Part shown: positions 30,603 to 39,975 of the stretch, in pieces | Numbering within the stretch: position 1 is the first letter of the stretch | How the letters are laid out: each line of letters opens with the position of its first letter | From: Spirogloea muscicola | Lineage: Eukaryota; Streptophyta; Zygnematophyceae; Spirogloeales; Spirogloeaceae | Assembly: GCA_009602725.1 (NCBI GenBank) | Contig: WELB01000105.1 | Coordinates: 363,531 to 414,129, forward strand | Length of the DNA: 50,599 nucleotides | Reading direction: 5' to 3' | The notes under the pieces: generated by a model | What the model saw: the letters and a program-made list of their open reading frames with translations, nothing else | Told to the model about the DNA's origin: nothing | Databases searched by the model: none | Translations under genes and position numbers: made by a program

Positions 30603-33600
30603 CTGTATGCATCTGGCTGGCAGTTTACAGCCGATTCTTCAATATCAGTGCATGACCGACCCAACGGCTCCCTAGCTCGCCGCCGGCGCCGCCGGCCCCC
30701 CGGGCGCTGCGGCGCCTTGCCAACCCCCCGGGGCGCTCGAGCGCCTGAGCGTCGCTGGGCGCGCATGCCGCCGCCTGCCAAGGCACGGCGCGCACCTGCG
30801 CGGCGCGCTCCTCGGAGCTCGCCGCGCACAGTGCCGCCCGCAGCGCGGCCCCCAGCTGGCGGGGTCCCTCATGCCACGCCGTGCGCCGCGGCGGCCACGG
30901 CGGTGGCGAGGGAGGATACGGCACCTAGGCAGCTTGCACAGCCTCGTGCGGGGGACATGGGTCCGGCTGCCCAGCCCACAAGCTGGCGCGGCCGGCTGCG
31001 ATCAAACCCTCGGCTCACTTGTGCCGGGGAGGCAACCGCACTGGCGGCCATTGCGAGAGCAGTGCACCGGAGCTCCAGGAGCTGCTGCGCTACGCGCTCA
31101 TCCCAGGCCCCACCAGGCCCAGGGATGGACGAGACGGCTGTCCCAACCACGGCCCCAACATCATCCGAGATTGCCATGGAGGAGGACAACATGGAGAGGG
31201 GCACAGGACCCCCTCCCCCAGTATCCTCTCCCACTGCTTCTCATGCTGCTCTACTCACGGGCTTCGAGCCCCACCCACAACCAACGCCGTGCACCTCTCC
31301 CGCGTCTGCAGGGCAGGCGGCTTCCGCAAACCCCCCTGCATCTTGGAGGGGAGGTCGCCGCAGCGGAGGAGCCAGGCGGCGCTTGGAAGTGGTTGTCGCC
31401 ATGGGTTCGGCGAGTGGTGGCAGTGGCGCTGGTGATGCTGACGGGCCCGTGGCTGGCGATGCCGCTGTATCAGCTGCACCTGGGGAAGGGGAGCAGGGCC
31501 AAGAGGACCTCCGGCCCCCTGCGGAGGCAACCTCTTGCCCGCCTGTTGAGCTCCGCTGCCGGCTCTGCCGGCGGCGATGTGCCAACAAGGTGGGTTTGAG
31601 CTCGCACGAGCGGGCCTGCGTGCGTTTGGCTAACAGAGAGGCGCAGCAGGCAGAGGCATCCGCCACCGCTCGGGCTCGCAGAGCCCCTACAAGAGGGGCG
31701 ATGCCACCACCACCACCAGGGCCTACGGCAGAACACTGGCGGTGGGCGGAGAGCGTGGACGTCTCCGAGATCCTGCGGACGACCAACGCGCAGCTCCTAC
31801 GACACATCCCGTATTGGGCCCGGCCCCACATACGGAGAGCCCTTCGGCCCCTCCTGACACGTCTGGCTCGTGACAGCGAGGATGAGGCTGCATGGGCTGT
31901 GTTTGTGTTGTTTCCGCGACTCTTGCTTGGTCGCCTGCCGCAGGGGAAGGCAGGTCGCACGGAGCTGCTGTTGCGCCTCCACCTGTTTGAAGGTGGAGAG
32001 TGGCAGCTGCTACTTGCAAAGCACCAAGCGGCTGCGCAACTTGCGCAAGCCAACTATCGGCCCACCACGTCGGAATCCGATATTAAGGAGGCGGGCAAAC
32101 GACGTGCCATCCGATATGGGCGAGCCGGCGACCTTGGCAGGGCTGCCCAAGCCTTGGAGCCCTCAACACCAGCACCGCATGATGCGGCAACCTTGGCCGC
32201 ACTCGAGCAGCTCCATCCTTCGGCCCCGCGAAGATTAGATACATGGATGGAGAGCTTCATGCCTGCTGAACCGGTGGACCTGGACCCGGCTGTCTTCCGT
32301 CGGGCGATTGTGAGTAGCCGCAAGGCAGTCGCCGGGGGTCCATCTGGCATGCTCTTTGAGCACTTGCGGGAGTTATATGGGGAGGAGGACTCGGAGGATT
32401 TCGATCTGTTGCATAGGGTCGCGCAACATGTTGCGCGTGGGCACCTCACCCATCGTGTAGGCGCAGTCCTCTGCACAAGCAATCTCATTGCTTTGCAGAA
32501 GGACAACGGCGGAGTGCGTCCTATCTCGATGGGGGAGGTTCTGGCGCGCCTTGTGGGGCGCACCCTAATCATGCAGATCCAGGACGATGCCCAGGCGCAC
32601 TTCCATCCCCACCAGTTTGGGGCTGGGATGCGTGCTGGCGCTGAGACCCTGGTGCACGGGGTACGAGCGGCACTGGATGTAAACCCCCATTGGCTGGCCC
32701 TGAGCGTGGACGTACAGAACGCCTTCAACTCCGTGGATCGGCAGGTTATCGCCGAGGAGCTAAGGCAGTACTTTCCCACCCTCCTCCCTCACTTCCGCTG
32801 CATGTATGGCTCGCCATCTGCATTGTTGTGGGGGGCAGGGACTTCTTTGGCTGTTTTGCAGTCAAAGACGGGGACACGTCAAGGTGATCCCATGGGTGGT
32901 TTTCTCTTTGCTCTGGCGCATCACCGTGCTTTGCGCAACACGGCGAGCGCTCACCCTGGCGTTCTCCTCCCGAGTTACGCGGATGATACTACGCTCCTCG
33001 GCCCCCCAGAGGAGGTGCTGCGAGCTTTTGGCACGCTTCAGCACCAGCTCCAGCTCATCGGGCTTGGGATAAGTACTGCCAAGTGCTCTGCCTGGTCCCC
33101 CAATGGCATCCCTCTTTCCCTCCTTCCCTCGTTGCCTACATCTTGTCAGACACCAGAGGGCGGTTTGAAGATCTTGGGAGTGCCTGTAGGGGACCCGTCT
33201 TTCTCGGAGGGTGCTGTCCTTGCTCGTCTCCAAGGATATATGCAGGTCCTGCCAGAGCTCCCCACCCTCGGGGACTCTCAGTTGGCAGTGGCCATTTTGA
33301 CCAGGAGTGTGGCACAGCGGCCGTGTTACCTCTTAAGAACGGTCCCACCTTCGGTTACCATGGATGAGGTCTATGCATCCATAGATGTCAGGCTCCAACG
33401 ATGCCTAGCTGACATGATTGCTCACCCACTTCTAGAGCAGTCCCCAGCAGCACTGGTGCAATGTACGCTGCCCATCCGTCTCGGTGGGCTTGGTTGTCGC
33501 CCCTTGGTCCGCTTGTGCAGACCAGCGTACCTTGGCTGCTGGGCCCAGGTGGCTTCGTCCATATCTGGACGATTCCTCCTTGGGCAACAACGTGTGTTGG

Positions 33601-34777
33601 CGCCTCACATCAGTACCGTGGTTCAGGGGAGTCTGCCTTTCCAAGTGACTCTCAAAGCATGCCAACAGGACCTCTTTGCCGCATACCCGCCTCTGGTAAA
33701 TGAGCCTGTTAGTTTTGCTGCCTGGGCTGACGTTTCTGATGTCAAGGCTCAATCGCGGTTTACCCGTGCTGCAGACGAGCAACCACTGGAGCATCTCCGG
33801 AGTCTCCTCCAAGGAGATGCTCGAGGCCAGGCTCGGCTCCTATCTGTTTCGTCTCTGGGAGCGTCTGAGTGGCTCCGCGCTTTGCCTTTGCATGCGGGCT
33901 TGCGGATGGAGAATGCTTTGTTTTGCGATGCTATGCGCCGCCGTCTTGGCTTGCCATCCCTGTGCTTGGCAGGGGTGACCCAATGTGAATGTGGGCTTAT
34001 TGAGCATGATGCATTGCTCATGGGTGACCACATGCTCAGGTGTGCCAAAGGCAGTGAGCGCACGGGCTCCCACAACCTCCTACGTGACGCCATGTATGGC
34101 ATCGTCAAGGAGGCGGGATATCAAGTGGCGTTGGAGAGCACTGGGGTGATGCCCATCCTCCTCCGCAATGGGGTCCCTCGGACGAGGCGTGTCGATCTGG
34201 TCGGCGTCCCCCTGGGAGGTGGCAAGCGGCTCCTCATGGACGTTGTCCTCACCGACAGCTTCCGGACGAAGGGCCCCATTACTTCTGAGACCGGCTACGC
34301 TGTGAAGGTAGCCGAACGGAAGAAGCTGCACAAGTACAAGGACCACCCGGCGGGTGATACCTTTTACCCCCTGGCCATGGACATCCATGGGTGTTACGGG
34401 GGTCGGTGGTCCTCGTTACTTTCGCTGCTGGCCTCTCAAGCTGACCAGCGGCGCCGGGAGCAGGGTGCTGCCCTTCCCGGTGGCTCGGTGCCTTTGGGTC
34501 TGGTGTCCTGCTACCGTATGCGACTGTCTATGTCCCTGCAGCGCTCCCAAGCGCTTGCTTTGCACCGCCGCGCTGGTCGCGCCCTTGCAGCAGCCTCTGG
34601 CTTGCGCAGCGGGGTTGCTCTTCCTCCCCTCAGCTCATCTGACTTCCTACTGCTGACACGGGGGTATTGAGGGCGCCCTGTCTGCCTAGCCTTTGGCTCC
34701 GTCATGAACACCTGTATGCATCTGGCTGGCATTTCACAGCCGATTCTTTCATATCAGCAGCCGCTTTCTTCTTCTGG
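30603..34777 (+). mobile_element. Full-length W-family RLE non-LTR retrotransposon with tail-like sequence at both ends
   Basis: About 4.2 kb inserted in the RLE domain of the X5 element. The insert starts with a 45-bp block (30604-30648: TGTATGCATCTGGCTGGCAG, then TTTACAGCC, ending ATATCAG). This is a near copy of the 3' tail at 34713-34757 (TGTATGCATCTGGCTGGCAT, then TTCACAGCC). Between them lie a GC-rich 5' leader and one long intact reading frame. The 3' UTR after the stop (34670) is only about 105 bp. Target-site duplications cannot be assigned cleanly from the degraded flanks. The open frame makes it the youngest element in the window. Confidence 0.85.
30765..34670 (+). CDS. Retrotransposon polyprotein: zinc finger, reverse transcriptase, CCHC, RLE endonuclease
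   Basis: 1301 codons from the first ATG inside the insert. The open frame runs upstream to 30228, but that part is host X5 sequence. In order: a basic, Pro-rich N-terminus; one zinc finger CRLCRRRCANKVGLSSHERAC (cut to its Cys/His ligands C-x2-C-x12-H-x4-C) near residue 265; the RT with motif A LSVDVQNAFNSVDRQVIAEE (about 645), motif B TRQGDPMGGFLFALAHH, catalytic YADDTTLLGP (about 738) and GLGISTAKCSAWSP; a thumb/linker; the CCHC knuckle CECG...HMLRC (about 1075); the RLE core RRVDLVGVPLGGGKRLLMDV followed by VLTDS (about 1141); and the C-terminal tail SLQRSQALALHRRAGRALAA ... SSSDFLLLTRGY. This is the R2-like order: the RLE nicks DNA and the RT primes on the nick. All catalytic residues that I can check are present. 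Confidence 0.92.
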   Translation: MPPPAKARRAPARRAPRSSPRTVPPAARPPAGGVPHATPCAAAATAVAREDTAPRQLAQPRAGDMGPAAQPTSWRGRLRSNPRLTCAGEATALAAIARAVHRSSRSCCATRSSQAPPGPGMDETAVPTTAPTSSEIAMEEDNMERGTGPPPPVSSPTASHAALLTGFEPHPQPTPCTSPASAGQAASANPPASWRGGRRSGGARRRLEVVVAMGSASGGSGAGDADGPVAGDAAVSAAPGEGEQGQEDLRPPAEATSCPPVELRCRLCRRRCANKVGLSSHERACVRLANREAQQAEASATARARRAPTRGAMPPPPPGPTAEHWRWAESVDVSEILRTTNAQLLRHIPYWARPHIRRALRPLLTRLARDSEDEAAWAVFVLFPRLLLGRLPQGKAGRTELLLRLHLFEGGEWQLLLAKHQAAAQLAQANYRPTTSESDIKEAGKRRAIRYGRAGDLGRAAQALEPSTPAPHDAATLAALEQLHPSAPRRLDTWMESFMPAEPVDLDPAVFRRAIVSSRKAVAGGPSGMLFEHLRELYGEEDSEDFDLLHRVAQHVARGHLTHRVGAVLCTSNLIALQKDNGGVRPISMGEVLARLVGRTLIMQIQDDAQAHFHPHQFGAGMRAGAETLVHGVRAALDVNPHWLALSVDVQNAFNSVDRQVIAEELRQYFPTLLPHFRCMYGSPSALLWGAGTSLAVLQSKTGTRQGDPMGGFLFALAHHRALRNTASAHPGVLLPSYADDTTLLGPPEEVLRAFGTLQHQLQLIGLGISTAKCSAWSPNGIPLSLLPSLPTSCQTPEGGLKILGVPVGDPSFSEGAVLARLQGYMQVLPELPTLGDSQLAVAILTRSVAQRPCYLLRTVPPSVTMDEVYASIDVRLQRCLADMIAHPLLEQSPAALVQCTLPIRLGGLGCRPLVRLCRPAYLGCWAQVASSISGRFLLGQQRVLAPHISTVVQGSLPFQVTLKACQQDLFAAYPPLVNEPVSFAAWADVSDVKAQSRFTRAADEQPLEHLRSLLQGDARGQARLLSVSSLGASEWLRALPLHAGLRMENALFCDAMRRRLGLPSLCLAGVTQCECGLIEHDALLMGDHMLRCAKGSERTGSHNLLRDAMYGIVKEAGYQVALESTGVMPILLRNGVPRTRRVDLVGVPLGGGKRLLMDVVLTDSFRTKGPITSETGYAVKVAERKKLHKYKDHPAGDTFYPLAMDIHGCYGGRWSSLLSLLASQADQRRREQGAALPGGSVPLGLVSCYRMRLSMSLQRSQALALHRRAGRALAAASGLRSGVALPPLSSSDFLLLTRGY

Positions 34778-35150
34778 GGGGTGGCAACCACATCCGGACG
34801 CCTCTCTGATACTTGCCACGCTTTTGGAGTATTGGCATGATGCCCGGCACCTACAAGGCCATATGCCTCCTGCACAAAGCCATACATCGCATCTCTTAGA
34901 AGTTTGTGGAAGGCATTGAGGTAATTTCCCTCAAGCATGTGATTTGCCAACAAAATCTCGTCCTCTCCACCCTCGGATGCACAGGGGAATGAGGCCAAGA
35001 TGGTGGTGGACGACTGTCCGGAATTGGTTGTCGGAGAGCCAGAGGGACTCGTATATCAGCGAAGCGTTAAGCCACTCCGACGCCCCCAGAGAGCTTGTTT
35101 CTTATCAAGTGAAGACGAAAGAGCCACGCCATCTCCTTGAGCAGTGCTTT
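34778..35150 (-). mobile_element. X5, 5' part: continuation of the split X-family element
   Basis: Minus-strand codons for ESLWLSDNQFRTVVHHH near 35060, a knuckle remnant (ANHMLEG), KLLRDAMYGFVQEA, then YQRGVRR...RPDVVATP, ending at about 34780. The next codons in the family (GGPRLLLDVV) are found at 30598, so this and 30078-30602 are two halves of one insertion. Confidence 0.75.
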
Positions 35151-36395
35151 GAGTAGGCTCATGGCTTGCTCACTGGCGGCGCGTGTATAACGGGCTTGTG
35201 CTTTGGGTCAGAGCATCCCGCCCACGCCGCAAACTCGACCTCATCTGCCCCGAGTGACGGGGACCTCGAAGATTCAGACCTTGTGAAATCCTTTCGTTTG
35301 GGCTGGCCTCTCACAGGCACTGCCGTAATTCGGAAGCTCTTCCCTGATGGGTAGGAGCGGAGGAGGTTCCTGCGAACGTCGGACATGGAGGTATGGATGG
35401 GCAGTGCCCATTTGTTACTCGAGCTGTTGCAGGACCTAGTACTCCCTGGCCCCTCCCAAAGGAAAACGCGACTGTGGCTTACGGGAGCTGGGACTCGGGC
35501 GCTAGCCTCCGACTTGGCTCGAATACTGCACCGCAGGAAGAGGCGTCATCGCCCTCGGTTGGTCTCTTACAGCTGTTGCCTTACATTAGAAAAGATACTT
35601 CTTTTATTGTTCCATCTTGATCGAGGAGGCGGCAGCATAGCCCCCCTTCTTTCGTATCAGTGGCCATTGAGCACGGGAATTCGGGTTTCAGTGGCTATAC
35701 CTTTTTGGCCCGGCTTGCGCGACGCACTATGTCCTGCAGGCAAAGGCGAGCAACCTGTATTCAATGCCTGCAGGCTCGCTTGCGAAGGTGTTTCGCATGC
35801 GCCTGTTGGTATCCCTCCAGCGGTCCATGGCCCACACCTTGCATCTGCGTGCTGGCCGTGCTCTAGCTGCAGCCTTTGGCTTTTGTCAGGGGATCGCATT
35901 CCGGCGGCTAGTATTTCTGACTTGCGGCTACTAATCAGAGGTAAGCAAATTGATTTTCCTACAGGGAAAGCTTTGGGAAACACTTTTGACTTCTTCGGAC
36001 CTTGTTTAAGTTTTCCGGGCTGGCTGTCTACAAACCCCGCCCCCCATTTGGCCTTCGTTCGTTTCAAACACACGTACTTGTCCAATAGGCGAGCAATTCT
36101 ATGGGGGCGCCGCTTCCCCTACTTCTTTTGGAGGTAAGAGAAAGCTCATCTTTGTGGCCCTTCGTCCCTTCAGCTTATCTGACTTTCTTTTGCTAACACG
36201 GGAATATTATAAGCGCCCTGTTTGCCTAGCCTGTGGCTTCGCTGACAAACGTATGAACACCCTCCGTATGCACCAAGTGGCTTACACAGCCGCAGCATCA
36301 GCAATCGCTTCCTTATCTTTCCAGATCTCGCCCTTCGGCAGGCTGTCAATGCCCCTAAATCTGCAGCCGCTTCGTTTGCTTCCCATCTTTCCCTT
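35151..36395 (+). mobile_element. Z- and W-type 3' ends and solitary tails
   Basis: Plus-strand Z-type C-terminus at about 35700-35945 (AGSLAKVFRMRLLVSLQRSM, then HLRAGRALAAAFGF and SISDLRLLIRG, with AGAGGTAAG where TRGY-stop should be). A W-type end lies at about 36165-36215 (LSDFLLLTREYYKR), followed by its tail (36240-36300). Solitary hairpin tails occur at about 35295-35320 and 36010-36040. No cellular gene is seen. Confidence 0.65.
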
Positions 36396-36771
36396 CCCCC
36401 ATTCGCTTGCGTTGGTACTTGGCCACGCATGGCCTCCCCATCTCTTAATACACAAGTTTCCATTTCCAGGAGCTTCCTGTATGCGCCTGGCGAGAAGAAA
36501 AATTTCGTGTATTAGAAACAAATGTAGGCCAAATGGCCAAGTACAAAGGCAAGCACATCTAAAGATCTACATTACCTACAGCAGATTGACCCGCTCAATA
36601 ACCACGGGTCAAAACATAAAGGTCACTAATCGATGCATGAATATTAGATGCCAGAAACGGAGCCCTTCTCCCACCATTTGCTTGCCTTGGTACTTGGCCT
36701 CACATGGCCTCCCCATCTCTTAATACACACGTTTCCATTTCCAGGAGCTTCCTGTATGCGCCTGGCTAGAA
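36396..36771 (-). mobile_element. Y5: short Y tail flanked by about 100-bp direct repeats
   Basis: A 5'-truncated Y-family tail (minus; about 36498-36668; plus-strand text GTAGGCCAAATGGCCAAGTA) is bracketed by two copies of a sequence of about 100 bp: 36396-36497 and 36669-36771. Both copies contain CATGGCCTCCCCATCTCTTA, CCATTTCCAGGAGCTTCCTG and TATGCGCCTGGC, and differ at only a few positions. The flanks look like a long target-site duplication. Confidence 0.7.
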
Positions 36772-37012
36772 GGAAACGGCTGGTGATCAGAAGGGGTCGG
36801 CCGTGGAAGCCAGCCCAGTGCATGCATGCCCGGCTGACCCTAAGCCCCCTCGCCCGCACCCGGCAGGCGGCTCCAGCAGCCGCGCCGCCGTGCGCGTCCA
36901 ATCGCCAGTCGCGCTGTGCGAAGCTCCAGTTTGAGCGGGCGTTAGTCGTCGGCAGGCCCCTGCGCGAACCCCAGAGGCCAGCCTCGGCAGCCAGCGGCGG
37001 CTGCGCTCCAGC

Positions 37013-37884
37013 ATGGCGTGGGATCCTGCAACCCGCTTCAACGACTAAGAGACGGCGGTCCTTAAGCTTATAGTGCAGGACGCCAGTAGCGGCAGCAGCT
37101 TCAGCTTGCACCTCCACAAGGCCGTCGTGTGCCCGTAGAGCCCCTTCTTCGCTGCGCGGTGCAAAGAGCTACTCGCTGACGACCCCGTCCAAGGCTATGC
37201 CGCAGTGCGCAGCGTCACACGGGCGCTGGTTGAAGCTGCACTCAACCGCATCGCTACAAGCTCCAGTTCCGAAGCGGCTCATGGCCCGCGAGGCCGCTCT
37301 CACGACTACGCTCGAGAATCTCGCCAGCACGTGCGACGATGCCCGCATCAGCGGCGTGGAGGGCTGCCTCTTCGATGTTTTGCGCAGCGAGGCCAGTAAA
37401 TTTGCTAGGAATTGCACCTATTATTCCTTGGAGATGCTTGCCAAGTACGGCTGGCTGCTCAAGCAGGTCTACGACCTGGGATTTAGACACATGCTTGTTG
37501 CGCTGCTGACGTCCCAAGACTGGCCACGAACCTTAGGCCGACAGCGACATAGTTGGCACCTTCAACGACATTGTAAGGAGCTGCCTCCACGACCTTGCGG
37601 TGAATCGCCTGGGCCTTGACGCCGGCAAGCTCATTCCTTCTCCTTTGGGCGCCCTTAACTCCGTCAGCAGCCGCTGCCGCACGGGGAGCACATGGAATCT
37701 ATATGCTGATATTTGCAAGGTCATCAGTACCTTTACCGTCAAGGAGCAGGCCGCCATCATCACCATTCCCATAGACAAGACGCAACAGGACACTGGCGAA
37801 CGGCGGCATATTTACAGTGAATTGGAAAAGCTGCTTGTTAACTCCACCAAGACCTGGACTGTCACGACCAACAGCCAGAGGTGA
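37013..37884 (+). pseudogene. BTB-domain pseudogene, copy 4
   Basis: Begins like the other copies at the conserved ATG (MAWDPATRFND) but hits TAA at 37046-37048 and TAG at 37136-37138. About 110 codons of the BTB fold are deleted: the sequence goes from SPFFAARC straight to KELLADDPVQGY at about 37160. A frameshift follows near 37275 and another after SQDW near 37525. The C-terminal part is again open (STFTVKEQAAIITIPIDKTQ ... WTVTTNSQR, TGA at 37884). The 5' flank (36890-37012) and 3' flank match those of BTB-3. Without repair of several lesions it cannot make a BTB protein. A possible exon 2 frame after the TTGCAG acceptor (from 38103) is still open for about 20 codons. Confidence 0.9.
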
Positions 37885-38555
37885 TACTAGACCGCTCCTC
37901 AGAAAGACGGCCTGGGTCGTTGGCTGACCGGGTGTATGACAAAGTCTTGACCCTTTTGCTGTTTCCACATACCTCAAGCAGGCTAAGCACTTGTTTCTCC
38001 CGACTTGCTTAATCAACTGCACATCGGGCTCTAATGGCTCATGGCCCACTTGCGATTATACTCATTAATTGTACTTGACTTTTTGAGGTTGACTTCTTGC
38101 AGGTCACCAGCAGTGGCTCCAGAGAAGAAAGAGGCTCCAGAGGGCTCCCAGGGTGAGCTTGCGGGCTGAATGCACGGGCTGCATGCACGGGCTAGCATGG
38201 CATGTGCGCCATCTGACTAGCCAGTGACAGAAGCTTTCTACCTGATACATGTTTTGCATGTCTCATCAGACACGAAAGCCATAGCCCCATTTGCTTGGCT
38301 GGAAAGTCTGAACAGGGCGACCAAGTGCGGACAGGGCGTCCAGCTCTGTTCTGTTCTGCTCCTTACAGATGAGGAACTTGAATGACATTGGTAATGACAA
38401 CCTGAGGATTAAGGCATGCCCTCCACCAGGGAGCCCCAAGCGAAGCTTGCCGTACTTAGGCTGACACAATGATGTGCAAGGTGCATGCGCCTTCCTTGTG
38501 CTACATTGGATGCGGAGGAGGTGCAATCTCTGGGGCTGGCCCTCGTGGTGCCATG
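37885..38555. other. Region between BTB pseudogene and methyltransferase, shared with unit 3
   Basis: Holds the family's putative 3' intron (donor AGAG/GTGATA at 37881; acceptor ending at 38102), a duplicated GCATGCACGGGCT motif near 38170-38195, and sequence colinear with 28740-29510. No other gene. Confidence 0.55.
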
Positions 38556-39814
38556 TCAAGAAAGTTTCCTCAGCAAGTACAGCTGCACGCCTTCATATGC
38601 ATATTCGGGGTCGAGCTCGTCTTGCGGAACGGCGTCCACTGCAAAGTGCCTCGGAAGGACCTCCCAGAAGAGGTTGTGTGCCTCCTGCGACCGCAGTGTG
38701 TAGCCCAAGAGGACGACCGTCTCCTGATCACAGAGGGCCGCCGTCGTCTCAATGAAAGGCTGCACAGTCTCCTCCAAATACACAACGTCGGCAGCAATCA
38801 CGACGTCGAACGGTGGCCGCACGGCCTCAATGTGCTTCTGGTTCCCCCAGCACAGTACCGCAGTCTTCACCTTCCCAGGTGCTGGTCCTGCCCACATGGT
38901 GGGAAGCACAGGCCGCAGACGACGTCTTTATTAATCCTCACAAGATGGTGAGGGGGAGGAAACCCTAGGAGTCCTGGTATTGTCATGCAGACCACAGCAA
39001 AGACAAGGGAAAAGTGTCAAAGCAAGGCATTGGACTTTGGGCAGGGTCATGAAAAGGAAGAAGAATAAGTGGCGCTGCAGTCTCGGCACCTACTGTTGCG
39101 CACCTGGAGGAGCCCTGCTGGTTGCTTGAAACACATTTCGTTTGACGTTCTTCTTGAGAATGGGCATAACAGGCGGGATGTCAGTCAGGCACACGTTGGC
39201 CCCCAGCAGTGCCGTAGTAATGCCTGCGGACACATATCCAAGCGAAGCAATCAGCTCAGTCACTTCCCTGTGCTGCTGCCATAAGCGACTATTGCCATGA
39301 GCGACTCGCTGAGAGCTGCCACTCCGCCTCAATCACGCTTGACGTCTCGACCCGGGCGGCTGGGAGCAGGCCCGCAGCCTGACGGCTCGCCCAGCATAAT
39401 GTACTGAGAGCTGCAAAGCATCTGGGACGGGGCTGTCATGGCCGTGACCAGCCGCTGGCGTGAAGAGGAGCAGGGGTGAACGTTGGGGGTGACCTAAGTC
39501 TGCCCTTGCGCTAGCTGGCGAGCTTCGGCTCTTGGGACCACGGGAAGCGCTGGGGCCCTCAGCTGGCTGCCTGGGCTCGTGGACCAGCGGTCGGGGGCCA
39601 AGAGGCTCGCACCAGCGACGCCGCAGCCGGCGCCGAGCTCGAGGACGCGTCGGCCGCGCAGCGCCGGGCCGCCGCCGCGGTCGAGCCAGCGCGCGAGCGC
39701 CAGGGAGGCCTCCCAGACCGACGTGCCGACGTGCATGGTCTCGTGGTCCTGCGCGATGCGCACGCGCCTACCCGCGAGCTCCACCTCCAGCACCGGCTCC
39801 TGCGACAGCCACAT
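38556..39814 (-). CDS. METTL21-like protein-lysine methyltransferase (Methyltransf_16 family), intact
   Basis: Three exons on the minus strand: 39814-39613, 39223-39104 and 38887-38556; all junctions are GT-AG and in phase, giving 217 residues, the usual METTL21 size. The start MWLSQEPVLEVELAGRRVRI is the first ATG outside the adjoining transposon tail. Motifs: W-E-A-S before ALARWLDRG, SAM-binding motif I VLELGAGCGVAG (across the first intron), GANVCLTDIPPVMPILKKNV (exon 2), VLCWGN, then VVIAADVVYLEETVQPF with the family's D-x-x-Y signature (DVVY), and a C-terminus ending YEGVQLYLLRK. Family members methylate lysines of proteins such as HSP70, eEF1A or VCP in the cytosol; the substrate here cannot be read from sequence. 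It converges on the BTB pseudogene. Three dead copies are at 15960-16620, 25228-25605 and 29430-30075. Confidence 0.88.
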
Positions 39815-39904
39815 TCTGCGCTCATGGCCGCGCCGCCTGAGGCGCCGCCTCAGCGGCAGCAGCGGAGGCGCAGCCACGGAGGCCTCCCGGTGAAGTGGAT
39901 GAAG

Positions 39905-39975
39905 AGAGAGAAGGCGCGCGGGGCGCATGAATTGAAAGGGAGGCCAATTCAAGCCAATACATTGTTCAGATGAAG
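39905..39975 (-). repeat. X-family tail at the 5' edge of the methyltransferase gene
   Basis: Plus-strand GAAGGCGCGCGGGGCGCATG followed by AATTGAAAGGGAGGCC and CAATACATTGTTCAG, nearly identical to 14118-14175. It ends about 90 bp upstream of the methyltransferase ATG, so it lies in the likely promoter or 5' UTR. Confidence 0.8.

Noticed and set aside
30228-30764. Upstream part of the 1480-codon frame as the N-terminus of the W protein
   Set aside because: Bases before 30603 belong to the X5 element in opposite orientation; the frame is open there by chance, so the first ATG inside the insert (30765) is preferred.
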